DNA from: JAKZRT01 sp965247915
GTDB taxonomy: Bacteria > Pseudomonadota > Alphaproteobacteria > Rhodobacterales > Rhodobacteraceae
DNA length: 64,000 nucleotides
NCBI GenBank assembly: GCA_965247915.1
Contig: OZ252048.1
Location: 1 to 64,000, forward strand
Reading direction: 5' to 3'
Shown: piece by piece, positions 34,380 through 43,453 of the stretch
Position numbering within the stretch: the stretch's first letter is position 1
Layout of the letters: each line of letters begins with the position of its first letter
Position numbers and translations under genes: made by a program
The notes under the pieces: generated by a model
Told to the model about the DNA's origin: nothing
What the model saw: only the letters and a program-made list of their open reading frames with translations
Database searches by the model: none

Positions 34380-35525
34380 ATGAGGCGGACACGCTCGGGA
34401 CGGTATATCTCTCAAACAACTGGCTATTCGGCCTTCGTCCCGGAAAATCTACCCATTACAGGTGGCTTGAGTTTAGAAGGCGACCTGCAGAAGCTTCTCT
34501 CGAAAGCAGATCGGGCGTTGGGACGCCTTGACGGGGCCATAACGACGCTGCCCAACCCCGACCTTTTTATTCTCATGTATGTGCGCAAAGAAGCCACGCT
34601 TTCATCGCAGATCGAGGGAACGCAGGCGTCTCTGACAGATGTATTGAAAGCCGAAGCGCAGGTGCGCGACTTGGCGAGACCGGATGATGTTGCCGAGACA
34701 ATAAACTATGTCCGGGCCCTAAATCAGGGGCTTGAACGTCTGGACGAGCTTCCTGTTTCGCTGCGCCTTATCCGCGAAATCCACCAAACCCTTATGACGG
34801 GTGATCGCGGGCACGAAAAATCGCCGGGTGAATTCAGAACTTCACAAAATTGGATTGGACCTCAGGGCATTGCTCTTGCCGATGCCAGCTATGTACCGCC
34901 GCCGCCCCATCTGTTGTTGGACCTTCTGGGAAACCTGGAGAGCTATATTCGCTCCAATGACGACCTTCCGCTTCTCATCAAGATCGGCGTGGTTCACTCA
35001 CAATTCGAAACGATCCACCCGTTTCTCGACGGCAATGGTCGCCTTGGTCGGCTTTTGATTACTTTCCTACTGTGCGAACGAGAAGTCTTACTGCACCCGG
35101 TCCTTTACCTTTCGCATTTCTTCAAGAAAAATCGTGCAGAATATTACGATCGGCTGCAATCTGTAAGGGACAACGGTGACTGGGAAGGCTGGCTGATCTT
35201 TTTTCTGCTTGCGGTGAGCAATGTGGCCAATCAGGCCACAGAAGTATCGCGCCGGATCGTGGCACTTCGCGAAAAACACCACCAGAGAATTCTCGATGAT
35301 ACTCAACACGGTGCCGGGACGGCGCTGAGTTTTCTGGAATCCCTATATCAAAAGCCGTACTTTGACATTTCGACGGTTACGGACAGACTGGGGGTGTCGC
35401 CACCAGGCGCAAAGGGAATTGTGGACCGTCTGCTTCGTCTGGAAATTGTGGAAGAAGTCACCGGCCAGAAGCGAAATCGGCTTTTTGCCTACTCGCCGTA
35501 CCTCGCAATATTTGAAGACGACTAA
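34380..35525 (+). CDS. Fic-domain AMPylase-like protein with self-inhibitory motif
   Basis: 381 aa from the ATG at 34380 (the frame opens at GTG 34323). The N-terminal inhibitory helix carries SSQIEGTQ (S/T-x-x-x-E-G), which marks a class II Fic protein. The Fic active site is HPFLDGNGRLGR (HxFx[D/E]GNGRxxR, complete). A C-terminal winged-helix segment (DISTVTDRLGVSPPGAKGIVDRL) follows. Known relatives AMPylate or de-AMPylate proteins; the target here is unknown. Base composition is somewhat lower in GC than neighbours, hinting at transfer. The stop overlaps the convergent HD gene by 4 nt. Confidence 0.88.
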   Translation: MRRTRSGRYISQTTGYSAFVPENLPITGGLSLEGDLQKLLSKADRALGRLDGAITTLPNPDLFILMYVRKEATLSSQIEGTQASLTDVLKAEAQVRDLARPDDVAETINYVRALNQGLERLDELPVSLRLIREIHQTLMTGDRGHEKSPGEFRTSQNWIGPQGIALADASYVPPPPHLLLDLLGNLESYIRSNDDLPLLIKIGVVHSQFETIHPFLDGNGRLGRLLITFLLCEREVLLHPVLYLSHFFKKNRAEYYDRLQSVRDNGDWEGWLIFFLLAVSNVANQATEVSRRIVALREKHHQRILDDTQHGAGTALSFLESLYQKPYFDISTVTDRLGVSPPGAKGIVDRLLRLEIVEEVTGQKRNRLFAYSPYLAIFEDD

Positions 35526-36130
35526 GCCATTTTCTGGCTAAGAGAAGTGTATCGCGCAACATATTCACTGCGCACTTCTGCGGGCGCTCTCAACCGAATG
35601 GTCAGCCCGTCAATAACCGCCGGATCAGGCCGTCCAAAGAATTTGCTGGCCTCAAGCGGGTCAAACCCGGCGATCTGGGTTGCCTCCAGCCAGGCGCTGA
35701 TTTTGTCGGCGCGCTTAATCTTGGCTTTCACCGGCTTGGGCAGCTGGGCGGGCAGGCCGAACCGCAGGTGAATGGCGGCGGTCAGACGGTCGTCTAGATC
35801 GCCGTAGCCGGTGCCCACTGCCGCCTTCACGGGCGAAATCATGTCGCCGATCACATATTCGGGCGCGTCGTGCAAAAGCGCGACGAGCCGCCATTTTGCC
35901 GGGGCTTTCGGCTCGATCTTGGCAAAAAGCTGCTCAACCAGCAACGAATGCTCGGCCACCGAATAGGGGAAGTCACCCCGCGTCTGCCCGTTCCAGCGCG
36001 CCACGAAGGCCAGACCGTGGGCGATATCCTCGATCTCGATGTCCACGGGCGTCGGATCCAGCAAATCCAGAATGCGCCCGGACAGCATCCGCTGCCAGGC
36101 ACGGGGCGGTTTCCGTGATTTTCCTGCCAC
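35522..36130 (-). CDS. HD-domain phosphohydrolase (YfbR-like)
   Basis: About 202 aa. HD motif residues are visible as SVAEHSLLVEQLF (His), LLHDAPEYVIGD (His-Asp) and a distal Asp in KIKRADKISAWLEA. Relatives hydrolyse deoxynucleoside 5'-monophosphates. GTG at 36130 with a GGGGGA upstream gives a family-like N-terminus (RAWQRMLSGRILDLLDPTPV); an ATG further in at 36088 would remove conserved residues. The frame is open to 36283 but without similarity. Confidence 0.82.
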   Translation of the reverse strand: MAGKSRKPPRAWQRMLSGRILDLLDPTPVDIEIEDIAHGLAFVARWNGQTRGDFPYSVAEHSLLVEQLFAKIEPKAPAKWRLVALLHDAPEYVIGDMISPVKAAVGTGYGDLDDRLTAAIHLRFGLPAQLPKPVKAKIKRADKISAWLEATQIAGFDPLEASKFFGRPDPAVIDGLTIRLRAPAEVRSEYVARYTSLSQKMA

Positions 36131-36328
36131 TTTTACAGATTTCCCCCTGTTTTTGCCGCAAAAAAAGCCGAATCGCCCCGTATAGATACAATTGAGATCA
36201 CGAGTGTGTGCGCCTTTAAAGCTCGTGAAGGACTTAGTGCCTAGTTTCAGGAGAGGTAAAAACACGACCCGAGGGAGGTTCAACAGTCTCTGATTGCAGC
36301 GTTATTCGCTGCGGGAAGGATGGAACCG

Positions 36329-36649
36329 ATGAAACGCACGTTGAAAGTACTGGGTCTTACATCCCTCGTGACTTTGCCCCTGATGGCCTTACCCACGGGT
36401 GCCTATGCCCAGCAGGCCTGCGGTGAACGCGATGCGATCATTGCCCGGCTGGAGGCGAAATGGGGCGAACATTTTGTCGGCGGCGGGCTGCAAAACGCCT
36501 CAAGCATCTTCGAAGTGTGGATCTCGGCCGAAAAAGGCACCTGGACAATTCTGAAAACCAACGCAAACGGAACCGCCTGCGTTATGGCGGCCGGCACCAA
36601 CTGGCTGGAAAGCCTGCCGTCGCAGAAAGTGATGGGCGTAGCGGGCTAA
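36329..36649 (+). CDS. Small exported protein of unknown function (paralog 1)
   Basis: 106 aa with a signal peptide (KRTLKVLGLTSLVTLPLMALPTGAYA) and a mature part of about 80 residues with two cysteines and the pattern IFEVWISAEKGTWTIL...GTACVMAAGTNW. A GGAAGG nine bases upstream favours ATG 36329 over ATG 36320. A second, broken copy lies at 37008-37319, and the two share ACGERD/SCAARSD, E-W/S-GTWTIL and a C-terminal Cys. No assigned family. Confidence 0.75.
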   Translation: MKRTLKVLGLTSLVTLPLMALPTGAYAQQACGERDAIIARLEAKWGEHFVGGGLQNASSIFEVWISAEKGTWTILKTNANGTACVMAAGTNWLESLPSQKVMGVAG

Positions 36650-37007
36650 AGCGGATTGCGCCTGATGCGCATCACCCCCCGTCCCGGGCATGACCCGGGA
36701 CCTCTTGCACCACAAGCGAGGCCCCGGATCAGGTCCGGGGCGCGAATGGCTCGGATAGTGCGCTAACCGATCTAAGCGCTGCGGCCCCGAAATCTATGCA
36801 CGGTCGTGGTCAAAACAGGCCGGTCAGTCACGGCGCATTCACGCTATGTTGTGGCGTGAGCGCCTTCAAATCTCCTAAAGGCACCATATATTGAAGCTGT
36901 AACGATTTGCCGTCCCGCACAGGACGCAATCGAGTACCGGCGCGGATGCGACCGGTTTCCCCCCAAACCATTCGTGTCCGCGCTCCCTCACAACGAAGGA
37001 GCACGAC
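36650..37007. other. Gap between the two exported-protein paralogs
   Basis: Gene-free stretch of 358 bp. It carries two neighbouring GC-rich near-palindromes (36681-36741, listed separately) and, just before 37008, an AAGGAG ribosome-binding site for the second paralog. I see no ORF that I can support. Confidence 0.6.
36681..36741. repeat. Pair of REP-like palindromes
   Basis: Two 21-bp near-palindromes: GTCCCGGGCATGACCCGGGAC at 36681-36701 (given as core GTCCCGGG-N5-CCCGGGAC) and a GCCCCGGA-N5-TCCGGGGC at 36721-36741. Such elements are scattered between genes in many alphaproteobacteria and can act as RNA hairpins. Only one pair is visible here. Confidence 0.6.
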
Positions 37008-37319
37008 ATGTTCAAACGATTAATCGCAGGAGCGCTGGTTTTCGGCATGGCCGCCATGGCTCCGCCCGCGCATGCGCAAGTGTCCTGTGCTGCGCGCAGT
37101 GACATCGTGACCTAGCTGACCCGAGACCACGCGGAAAAACTGAACGCGATCGGCATGAAAACCGATCATCAGCTGGTCGAGATCTGGAGCTCGGACAAGA
37201 CTGGCACCTGGACAATTCTTTTGTCGAAGGCCGATGGGGTCAGTTGCATCATCGCCAGCGGCACCCATTTCGAAGCGAGCTTTCCTGAAGTTGAAGCAAA
37301 ACTAGGCCCGGCCTCGTAG
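37008..37319 (+). pseudogene. Small exported protein, paralog 2, with in-frame amber codon
   Basis: A well-formed start (AAGGAG six bases before ATG 37008) and signal peptide (KRLIAGALVFGMAAMAPPAHA) lead into the mature domain, but TAG at 37113-37115 stops it at codon 36. The same frame then continues to 37319 with LTRDHAEKLNAIG, LVEIWSSDKTGTWTIL and GVSCIIASGTHF, matching paralog 1. One base change (CAG to TAG most likely) explains the damage. Confidence 0.8.
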
Positions 37320-37353
37320 CCACGCTGGTTGCCGCCCTCCTGACCCGGTGATA

Positions 37354-37372
37354 AGGGACGCCGAATGTCCCT
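37354..37372 (+). other. Small hairpin in the ahcY leader
   Basis: AGGGAC, 7-nt loop, GTCCCT, 24 bp before the ahcY start. ahcY leaders in Rhodobacterales sometimes carry SAH riboswitches; I cannot recognise the SAH aptamer here, so this is recorded only as structure. Confidence 0.3.
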
Positions 37373-37395
37373 GTTTCCCCGAGGAGAGCGGCAAT

Positions 37396-38790
37396 ATGCC
37401 GAAGGATTTCATCGTCAAAGACATCACACTGGCCGATTTCGGCCGCAAAGAGCTGGACATCGCCGAAACCGAAATGCCCGGTCTGATGGCGCTGCGCGAG
37501 GAATATGGGGGCAGCAAGCCTTTGAGCGGCGCGCGGATCGCCGGCAGCCTGCACATGACAATCCAGACGGCGGCTCTGATTGAGACGCTGAATGCGCTGG
37601 GGGCCGATGTGCGCTGGGCCTCGTGCAACATTTTCTCGACGCAAGACCATGCGGCGGCGGCGATTGCCGCGGGCGGCACCCCGGTTTTCGCGATCAAGGG
37701 CGAGACGCTGGCGGAATACTGGGAGTATGCCGACAGGATTTTCGACTTCCCCGATGGCGGCGCGAACCTGATCCTGGACGATGGCGGCGATGCGACGCTG
37801 TACATTCTGATCGGCGCGCGGGTTGAGGCGGGCGAGGCCGATCTGATCGCGGTGCCGACCAGCGAAGAGGAAGAGGCGCTGTTTGCCCAGATCCGCAAGC
37901 GGATGGACGCCAGCCCCGGCTGGTTCACACGCCAGCGCGACATGATCGAAGGCGTCAGCGAGGAAACCACCACCGGGGTTCACCGGCTTTACAAGATGGT
38001 CGAAGAGGGCCAGCTGCCGTTCCCGGCGATCAACGTCAACGACAGCGTCACCAAGTCGAAATTCGACAATAAATATGGCGTCAAAGAATCTCTGGTGGAT
38101 GGTATTCGGCGCGCCACCGACACGATGATGGCGGGCAAGGTGGCGGTGGTCTGCGGCTATGGCGATGTTGGAAAAGGGTCTGCCGCATCCCTGTCCGGCG
38201 CCGGTGCGCGGGTTAAAATTACTGAAATAGACCCTATTTGCGCGCTGCAGGCGGCGATGGACGGGTTCGAAGTGGTGCTGTTAGAAGACGAGGTCGCGAA
38301 GGCCGACATTTTCATTACCACCACCGGCAACAAGGACGTGATCCGCATCGAGCATATGCGCGTCATGAAGGACATGGCGATCGTTGGCAACATCGGCCAT
38401 TTCGACAATGAAATTCAGGTTGCGGCGCTGAAGAACCACAAGTGGACCAACGTCAAGGACCAGGTGGATATGATCGAAATGCCGTCGGGCAACCGGATCA
38501 TCCTGCTGAGCGAAGGCCGTTTGTTGAACCTGGGCAACGCAACCGGGCACCCGAGTTTCGTGATGTCAGCCAGTTTTGCCAACCAGGTTCTGGCGCAGAT
38601 CGAACTTTGGACCAAGGGCGACAAATACGACAACAAAGTCTATGTCTTGCCCAAGCATCTGGACGAAAAAGTCGCCCGCCTGCATCTGAAAAAGGTGGGC
38701 GCGAAATTGACCGAGCTGAAGCCCGAGCAGGCCGATTATATCGGGGTGAAGCCGGACGGGCCGTTCAAGTCGGAACATTACCGGTACTGA
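37396..38790 (+). CDS. ahcY: Adenosylhomocysteinase
   Basis: NAD-dependent hydrolase that splits S-adenosylhomocysteine into adenosine and homocysteine, keeping methylation reactions running. 464 aa from ATG 37396, preceded by GAGGAG. Motifs: SLHMTIQTAALIETL, SCNIFSTQDHAAAAIA, the catalytic NDSVTKSKFDNKYG stretch, NAD-binding CGYGDVGKGSAASL and C-terminal KSEHYRY. Neighbourhood with regA recalls the R. capsulatus regA-hvrA-ahcY region. Confidence 0.97.
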   Translation: MPKDFIVKDITLADFGRKELDIAETEMPGLMALREEYGGSKPLSGARIAGSLHMTIQTAALIETLNALGADVRWASCNIFSTQDHAAAAIAAGGTPVFAIKGETLAEYWEYADRIFDFPDGGANLILDDGGDATLYILIGARVEAGEADLIAVPTSEEEEALFAQIRKRMDASPGWFTRQRDMIEGVSEETTTGVHRLYKMVEEGQLPFPAINVNDSVTKSKFDNKYGVKESLVDGIRRATDTMMAGKVAVVCGYGDVGKGSAASLSGAGARVKITEIDPICALQAAMDGFEVVLLEDEVAKADIFITTTGNKDVIRIEHMRVMKDMAIVGNIGHFDNEIQVAALKNHKWTNVKDQVDMIEMPSGNRIILLSEGRLLNLGNATGHPSFVMSASFANQVLAQIELWTKGDKYDNKVYVLPKHLDEKVARLHLKKVGAKLTELKPEQADYIGVKPDGPFKSEHYRY

Positions 38791-38803
38791 GCCCCTGGCG
38801 GTC

Positions 38804-41017
38804 CTAGCGGATCAGGATTTCCAGCGGATTGGCATAGTCGTCGGCCCACAGCCTGCCACCATCCGAAACCAACGGCCGCCATCTGCCGTCGTGCTCCAGT
38901 TTGCCAAAGGCCGCCGCCCGGCGCGCCATTGCGGCCACGAGCGAGGCACCATCGCCCGGGTCGTTTTCCGCGTTGCCTGCATAACGCTGAATGCGGGCTT
39001 CCAGGCCAAGCGCCGCGGCAATGCGGCCCAGCGGGCGGTCGATCGCGTAATAGCGGTTGGAAATGTGAAAAACCAGAACGCCGTCTGGCGCGAGCCGGTC
39101 GAGATAGATCTCCACCGCCTCGACCGTGGTCAGATGCACAGGCACCGAATCGGATGAATAGGCATCGATGACCAGGATGTCGAAGGTCAGGTCCTGCCGT
39201 TCCAGAACCATGCGGGCATCGCCCAGATGCGTCGGCATCCCGGCCCCGCAGTTCGGCATGAATGTAAACAAGTCGGGGTCGCGCGCGACGCGATCGACGG
39301 TTTTGTCGATCTCGTAGAAATGCCAGCTCTGACCCTGTCGGGCGTAACAGGCCAGCGCGCCGATCCCCAGTCCGACGATGCCGATGGTCCGGGCCTGCGC
39401 GCCGATGGTCGGCGTGATGATCTGCGCCATCGGCCCGTTTCGATGGTAATAGCTTTGCGGTGCCGGTCGTGCCGACCCAAAGTCGTCCAGCCGCTGTGCC
39501 CCGTGCCAGGTGACGCCGTTGGCATAAAGCCGCAGCCCGTTCTTTTCCAATACCTTGTGGGTTCCAAAAAAGCTTCGATCGGAAAACAACAGCGCACCGT
39601 TGCCCGTCACTGAGACGCTGACCACCAGCGTGCCGATCACCAGACAGACGGCGGTCTGGGCCCGGTGGCGGGCCGCGAAAATCATGCCAACCACGCCAAA
39701 AAACAGAACCCAGTTAAAGAGATGCTCGTCGGCGGAAACCGCCGGCGCGCCCTTGGCAAGCAGCGACACCAGCACCAGCCCGGCACCGAGAATGCCCAAC
39801 TGCAGCGCGCGCGCGTGTGGCCGGAACCTTCGGCCCAGCAAGAGGATGGCCGCGGCCAGCGCGACCGTGATCGCGCCCTCATAGAGATCATTGAAAATCG
39901 CCGGTGCGATGACCGAGTTGAACAGGCCGCCCAGCGCCCCGCCCCCCAGCGCCCCGCCCACTGACATTGTTACATAAAACGTTGTCAGATGGGCGGCCGG
40001 CGGGCGCGTCTTGTAAAGCAGCGCGTGCATGAACAAAGCGGTCAGAAAGAACCCGGCAAGCAAAAGCACCGCTATGGGCAGCGAAATATGCACGCCCAGA
40101 ATTCCCGAAAACGCGGCGGTCAGAATGCCGAGCCAGATGAAAAATCCGACCCGCGTGGCCGATGGCGAAAGTATCGGCCGGGCCGTGAAGACCAGAACAA
40201 AGGTCAGCAGATAAAGCGACAGCGGCACCACCCAGACCAGCGGAAGCGCGCCGATGTCGGTGCTGATTTTAGTTGTGACGGCAAGCATCAGTGACGACGG
40301 GACAAAGGCGATAAGCGCCCATTGTGCGATCCGGGCAAGACCCGGTGCGTCCGCGCTGGCCGGTGCCGCGTCATCGGCGCGCCGCCGCCCGCGCGCCACC
40401 AGGCCGGTGATCATCAGCATCGCCCCCAACGCCCAGAACCCAGCCATCCAGCCGATCCCTATCTGCGTGGTCCCAAACAGCGGTTCGGCAACCAGCGGGA
40501 AGGCAAGCAGCGCGATCAGCGAACCAAGGTTCGACGCCCCGTAGAGGAAATAGGGATCATCGGCCGACGGGCCGCCCGACCGCGTATACCAGGCTTGGAT
40601 AAGCGGCGCGTTTGCGGAAAGCACGGCAAAAGGCAGGCCAACCCCGGCGGCAAACAGCATCAGCGTCTGCCAGACGGTTGAATTTGCGGCGTCGTATTTC
40701 CAGCCCTCGGCCACGGCCAGCGGCAAAAAGAAAAGCGCCGCGGCCCACAGCACAAGGTGCAGCCCGACCTGGGCCGCCACCGGCAGCCTGCGGGTTACGA
40801 TATGAGCATAGAGATATCCACAGATCAGCACCGTTTGAAAAAACAGCATCGCGGTCGTCCAAACCGCCGGCGCGCCGCCGATATGGGGAAGCACGATCTT
40901 GGTGAACAGCGGTTGCACGAAGAACAAAAGCGACGCCGACAGAAATATCGTGGCGGTGAAAACCACCGGGATCAGCCAGCGGAAACTGGGTTGGGGTTTG
41001 GTGGAAACGAACGCCAT
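38804..41017 (-). CDS. Fused MFS-like membrane protein and spermidine-synthase-like domain
   Basis: 737 aa. About 13-14 membrane helices (residues 15-480) are followed by a cytoplasmic SpeE-like Rossmann domain (IGIVGLGIGALACYARQGQ near 540, YEIDKTV, LVIDAYSSDSVPVHL). The GxGxG and the acidic ribose-binding residue are present. Such fusions are widespread; substrates are unknown and they are often annotated simply as fused spermidine synthases. Convergent with ahcY, 13 nt apart. Confidence 0.85.
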   Translation of the reverse strand: MAFVSTKPQPSFRWLIPVVFTATIFLSASLLFFVQPLFTKIVLPHIGGAPAVWTTAMLFFQTVLICGYLYAHIVTRRLPVAAQVGLHLVLWAAALFFLPLAVAEGWKYDAANSTVWQTLMLFAAGVGLPFAVLSANAPLIQAWYTRSGGPSADDPYFLYGASNLGSLIALLAFPLVAEPLFGTTQIGIGWMAGFWALGAMLMITGLVARGRRRADDAAPASADAPGLARIAQWALIAFVPSSLMLAVTTKISTDIGALPLVWVVPLSLYLLTFVLVFTARPILSPSATRVGFFIWLGILTAAFSGILGVHISLPIAVLLLAGFFLTALFMHALLYKTRPPAAHLTTFYVTMSVGGALGGGALGGLFNSVIAPAIFNDLYEGAITVALAAAILLLGRRFRPHARALQLGILGAGLVLVSLLAKGAPAVSADEHLFNWVLFFGVVGMIFAARHRAQTAVCLVIGTLVVSVSVTGNGALLFSDRSFFGTHKVLEKNGLRLYANGVTWHGAQRLDDFGSARPAPQSYYHRNGPMAQIITPTIGAQARTIGIVGLGIGALACYARQGQSWHFYEIDKTVDRVARDPDLFTFMPNCGAGMPTHLGDARMVLERQDLTFDILVIDAYSSDSVPVHLTTVEAVEIYLDRLAPDGVLVFHISNRYYAIDRPLGRIAAALGLEARIQRYAGNAENDPGDGASLVAAMARRAAAFGKLEHDGRWRPLVSDGGRLWADDYANPLEILIR

Positions 41018-41106
41018 GAAAATACCCCGAGACGATTATCTCAGGTCGGATAACACCCGAATATGGTAATAGTTTGTTCTCAGATTAGAAACAAACAACC
41101 CCGTGC

Positions 41107-41733
41107 TCAGCCCACGAAAATCTGAGTGACGAAGATGTCACCGCAATAGTTGCTTTGTGGATTTACCACAGCCGCCGAGGCCAGATGCGTGGTATTGCGC
41201 GAGACCAGATTGCGCCGGTGGCCCGGGCTTTTCATCCACAACCTCACGACCTTGTAGGCAAAGCTGGCATAGCTGTGCGGACCCACCCGTCGCCCGCCCG
41301 GCGTCACGAAACGGCACCGCGCCTAGTCGACGACCCGAAAGCGCGGCGTAAGGTTGTAGAGCGGGATCTGGGCCAGGTTTTCGGCGTAGGCGCGCGGCCG
41401 CAGACCCACCGACCGCACCCGGTCGCCGGGGGTCGCGCGACCGGCAACCGAAGAGCGGTGGCTCAGGCGCATCGCGCCCGCCATCCAGGCCGAATGGTTT
41501 CGCGCCGGCTCGCGCAGCTTGCTGATCGGGATGGGCGCATCACGGCCGATCAGGCAGCGGCGATGGTTCACTTCGGCCAAGAGCGCCCTTTCCAACAGAC
41601 CCTGGTTCAACGCCCCTCTGGCGGGCATCGTTTGACCGGCCCCCGGAACCACCATACGGGCGCAACCCGCATAAGCAGCCGCGCTAAACGCGATGGTCAA
41701 ACCAAGCGCCAGAATTGGCAATTTTTTAATCAT
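41107..41733 (-). pseudogene. Exported CAP-domain (SCP-like) protein with in-frame amber codon
   Basis: ATG 41733, signal peptide (KKLPILALGLTIAFSAAAYAG), then a CAP/SCP fold with ARNHSAWMAGAMRLSH, GRATPGDRVRSVG, AYAENLAQIP. TAG at 41323-41325 stops it, yet the same frame continues with SYASFAYKVVRLWMKSPGHRRNLVS and an AVVNPQSNYCGDIFVTQIF ending at TGA 41107, which are the missing C-terminal CAP motifs. A single substitution is enough. CAP proteins of bacteria are secreted and of mostly unknown function. Confidence 0.83.
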
Positions 41734-42049
41734 GACCTGCTCTTTTCCGCCCAGGTGCTTGCACTGGCCTGTCTTGCGCCCCGTTGCGAAAGACCATCGC
41801 GCAGCACAGGCCATCGGGAAACATTGAAATGCATAAAATTTCGAAAGTGCGCGAATTAACGCCGATAATCCCGAGGTTTAAGGCAGGAATTGGACCATTT
41901 TCCGGTGCCAAAGTGTCGGCGGTGATGCGGTTGGCCGGGAAATTCGGAATGACGGGCCCTGGTGGTCGGCGTGGCGGCGAATTGGCCAGTGCGCTGCCAC
42001 CGAATCTGCGCGGCGGTCACAGTCAACCGTTGGACCGGAGCCCGGCCTC

Positions 42050-42825
42050 GTGAACAGACCCACCGAAATTGCTCTGGCGCTGGCGCTGACTGTGGTCCTC
42101 ATGCCCGCGATGCTGCTGATCGCGCTCTCGGTCCGGCTGGCGCTCGGGCGTCCGGTAATCCACCGCTCGACGCGGGCCGGCGTCCGGGGCCGCCGGTTCG
42201 AGCTCATCAAGTTTCGCACCATGCCGCCCGGTGTTGGCGGCGGCGTGACGGGGGGCACAAACTGGCCAGCATCGGCCGGATCGGGCGAGTATTGCGAAAA
42301 AGCCGGTTGGACGAACTGCCGCAGATTTTCAACATCCTCAACGGCGATATGTCGTTCGTCGGGCCGCGCCCGCCGCTGCCGGAATATGCGGATGGCTCGC
42401 GATGTCTGTGGCAACAGCAGCAACTCATCCGACCCGGTGTAACCGGGCTGGCGACGCTGGTTTTTCACGCCCGCGAAGAGGCGCTTCTGGCGGCCTGCGC
42501 GACCTCCCGGGAAACCGACCAGGTCTACGCCCGCCGGTGCATCGCCCGAAAGGACCGGATCGACCGGATCTATGCAAGGCGGCGGACGGCGGCGCGCGAT
42601 CTGTGGATCATGGCGCTGACGGCCTTGCGGGTCTTGCAGATCGGCCAGGGCTGGCGGCTGACGCGCCTGCGGCCTGGACCGGCAATCCGCAAGCCAGCCG
42701 GAAGGAATATGTCTGCTGCTAACACGGCTTGTCCATTGCGATTTCCGAACGGTCAGCAACTTCCGGACCGCGAACCGATGATCGTGGGTCGTGAAAAAGG
42801 CGGGCAACGTTTCGGTTACCAGTGA
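42050..42825 (+). pseudogene. Bacterial sugar transferase (initiating glycosyltransferase type), frameshifted
   Basis: Resembles the catalytic part of undecaprenyl-phosphate sugar phosphotransferases: one N-terminal helix (IALALALTVVLMPAMLLIALS), RSTRAGVRGRRFELIKFRTM, then after a frame change SIGRIGRVLRKSRLDELPQIFN and GDMSFVGPRPPLPEY. The break is at the G6 run 42250-42255; a seventh G restores the frame. Start GTG 42050 overlaps the end of an upstream ORF. If real, the exopolysaccharide or LPS-related activity is lost. Confidence 0.8.
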
Positions 42826-42876
42826 CCGCGGGTTGGCCTAGAACGGGGTCACTGACTTATTCCGCCGAGGCCATTC

Positions 42877-43221
42877 ATGGGACGTCGAGACGATCTGATC
42901 GGGCGCGCTGCGCAGACAATTCAGGACAAATGCGGCCTGACGCCGGACAACGGTCTTCTGGCGGCGGTGGTCGATGGCTGCGGACCGGCGATATACAGCG
43001 CGGCCCAGTCAGCCATCCGCCCGGACGCCGCCGCCGGTCTTGCGACCGTCAGGCGCAATTTCCTGAGCGCCAAGCTGGCCCTGCCCGATACGCCGGAGCT
43101 TGACGACGCTATTCAGGCCGCCATCGATACCTTCGGACCAGCGCCCGGTGAGAGCATCCCCCGCCCGGTGCTTTATTATCTTCTGGTCGTCCAGTGCGGG
43201 CGGCAGGACTATTATATCTGA
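42877..43221 (+). CDS. DUF2853-family protein
   Basis: 114 aa, matching the small DUF2853 family: RRDDLIGRAAQTIQDKCGLTPD at the start, GCGPAIYSAAQSAI, and RPVLYYLLVVQCG near the end. Soluble, no signal peptide, no known function. Last chromosomal gene before the prophage. Confidence 0.8.
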   Translation: MGRRDDLIGRAAQTIQDKCGLTPDNGLLAAVVDGCGPAIYSAAQSAIRPDAAAGLATVRRNFLSAKLALPDTPELDDAIQAAIDTFGPAPGESIPRPVLYYLLVVQCGRQDYYI

Positions 43222-43453
43222 CCGCCCGGCTCGAAAAGTGGGTGAATTTTGACTCAGTTTCTCGCGGCTAAGCGTTTGCCCGGCTTGTGGCGAAATGATA
43301 AACGTCAGGCATAAGGGCCAGAAGGGTTCGAGCCGTGTTTTCCCGCGCCGTTGAGGGCACCTGGGGCGAGCGAGGGTTCCGGACCGTCCGGGTCTGATAC
43401 CCCTTGCCTAACTACCCGAAAACACGCAACTAAAAGAGCGATTTTGTTCAGGA
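43222..43453. other. Left flank of prophage; attachment region not resolved
   Basis: 232 bp between the DUF2853 gene and the integrase remnant. No tRNA fold, despite a GGTTCGAGCC-like stretch at 43325-43334. No direct repeat of this stretch was recognised near 63.0-63.1 kb, so attL is not placed. Confidence 0.4.

Noticed and set aside
37320..37395. SAH riboswitch upstream of ahcY
   Set aside because: Only a small hairpin is present; the aptamer consensus is not recognisable.
19170..41733. Genome-wide amber recoding
   Set aside because: Several intact genes here (hemW, parA, mnmE, aroE, mltA) use TAG as their normal stop.
41784..42053. 89-aa plus-strand ORF before the sugar transferase
   Set aside because: No family, S/G/R-rich; overlaps the CAP gene's upstream region and only touches the transferase start by chance-like GTGA.
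43325..43334. GGTTCGAGCC-like stretch resembling a tRNA T-arm
   Set aside because: No matching acceptor, D or anticodon arms nearby, so not a tRNA and not a proven attachment site.
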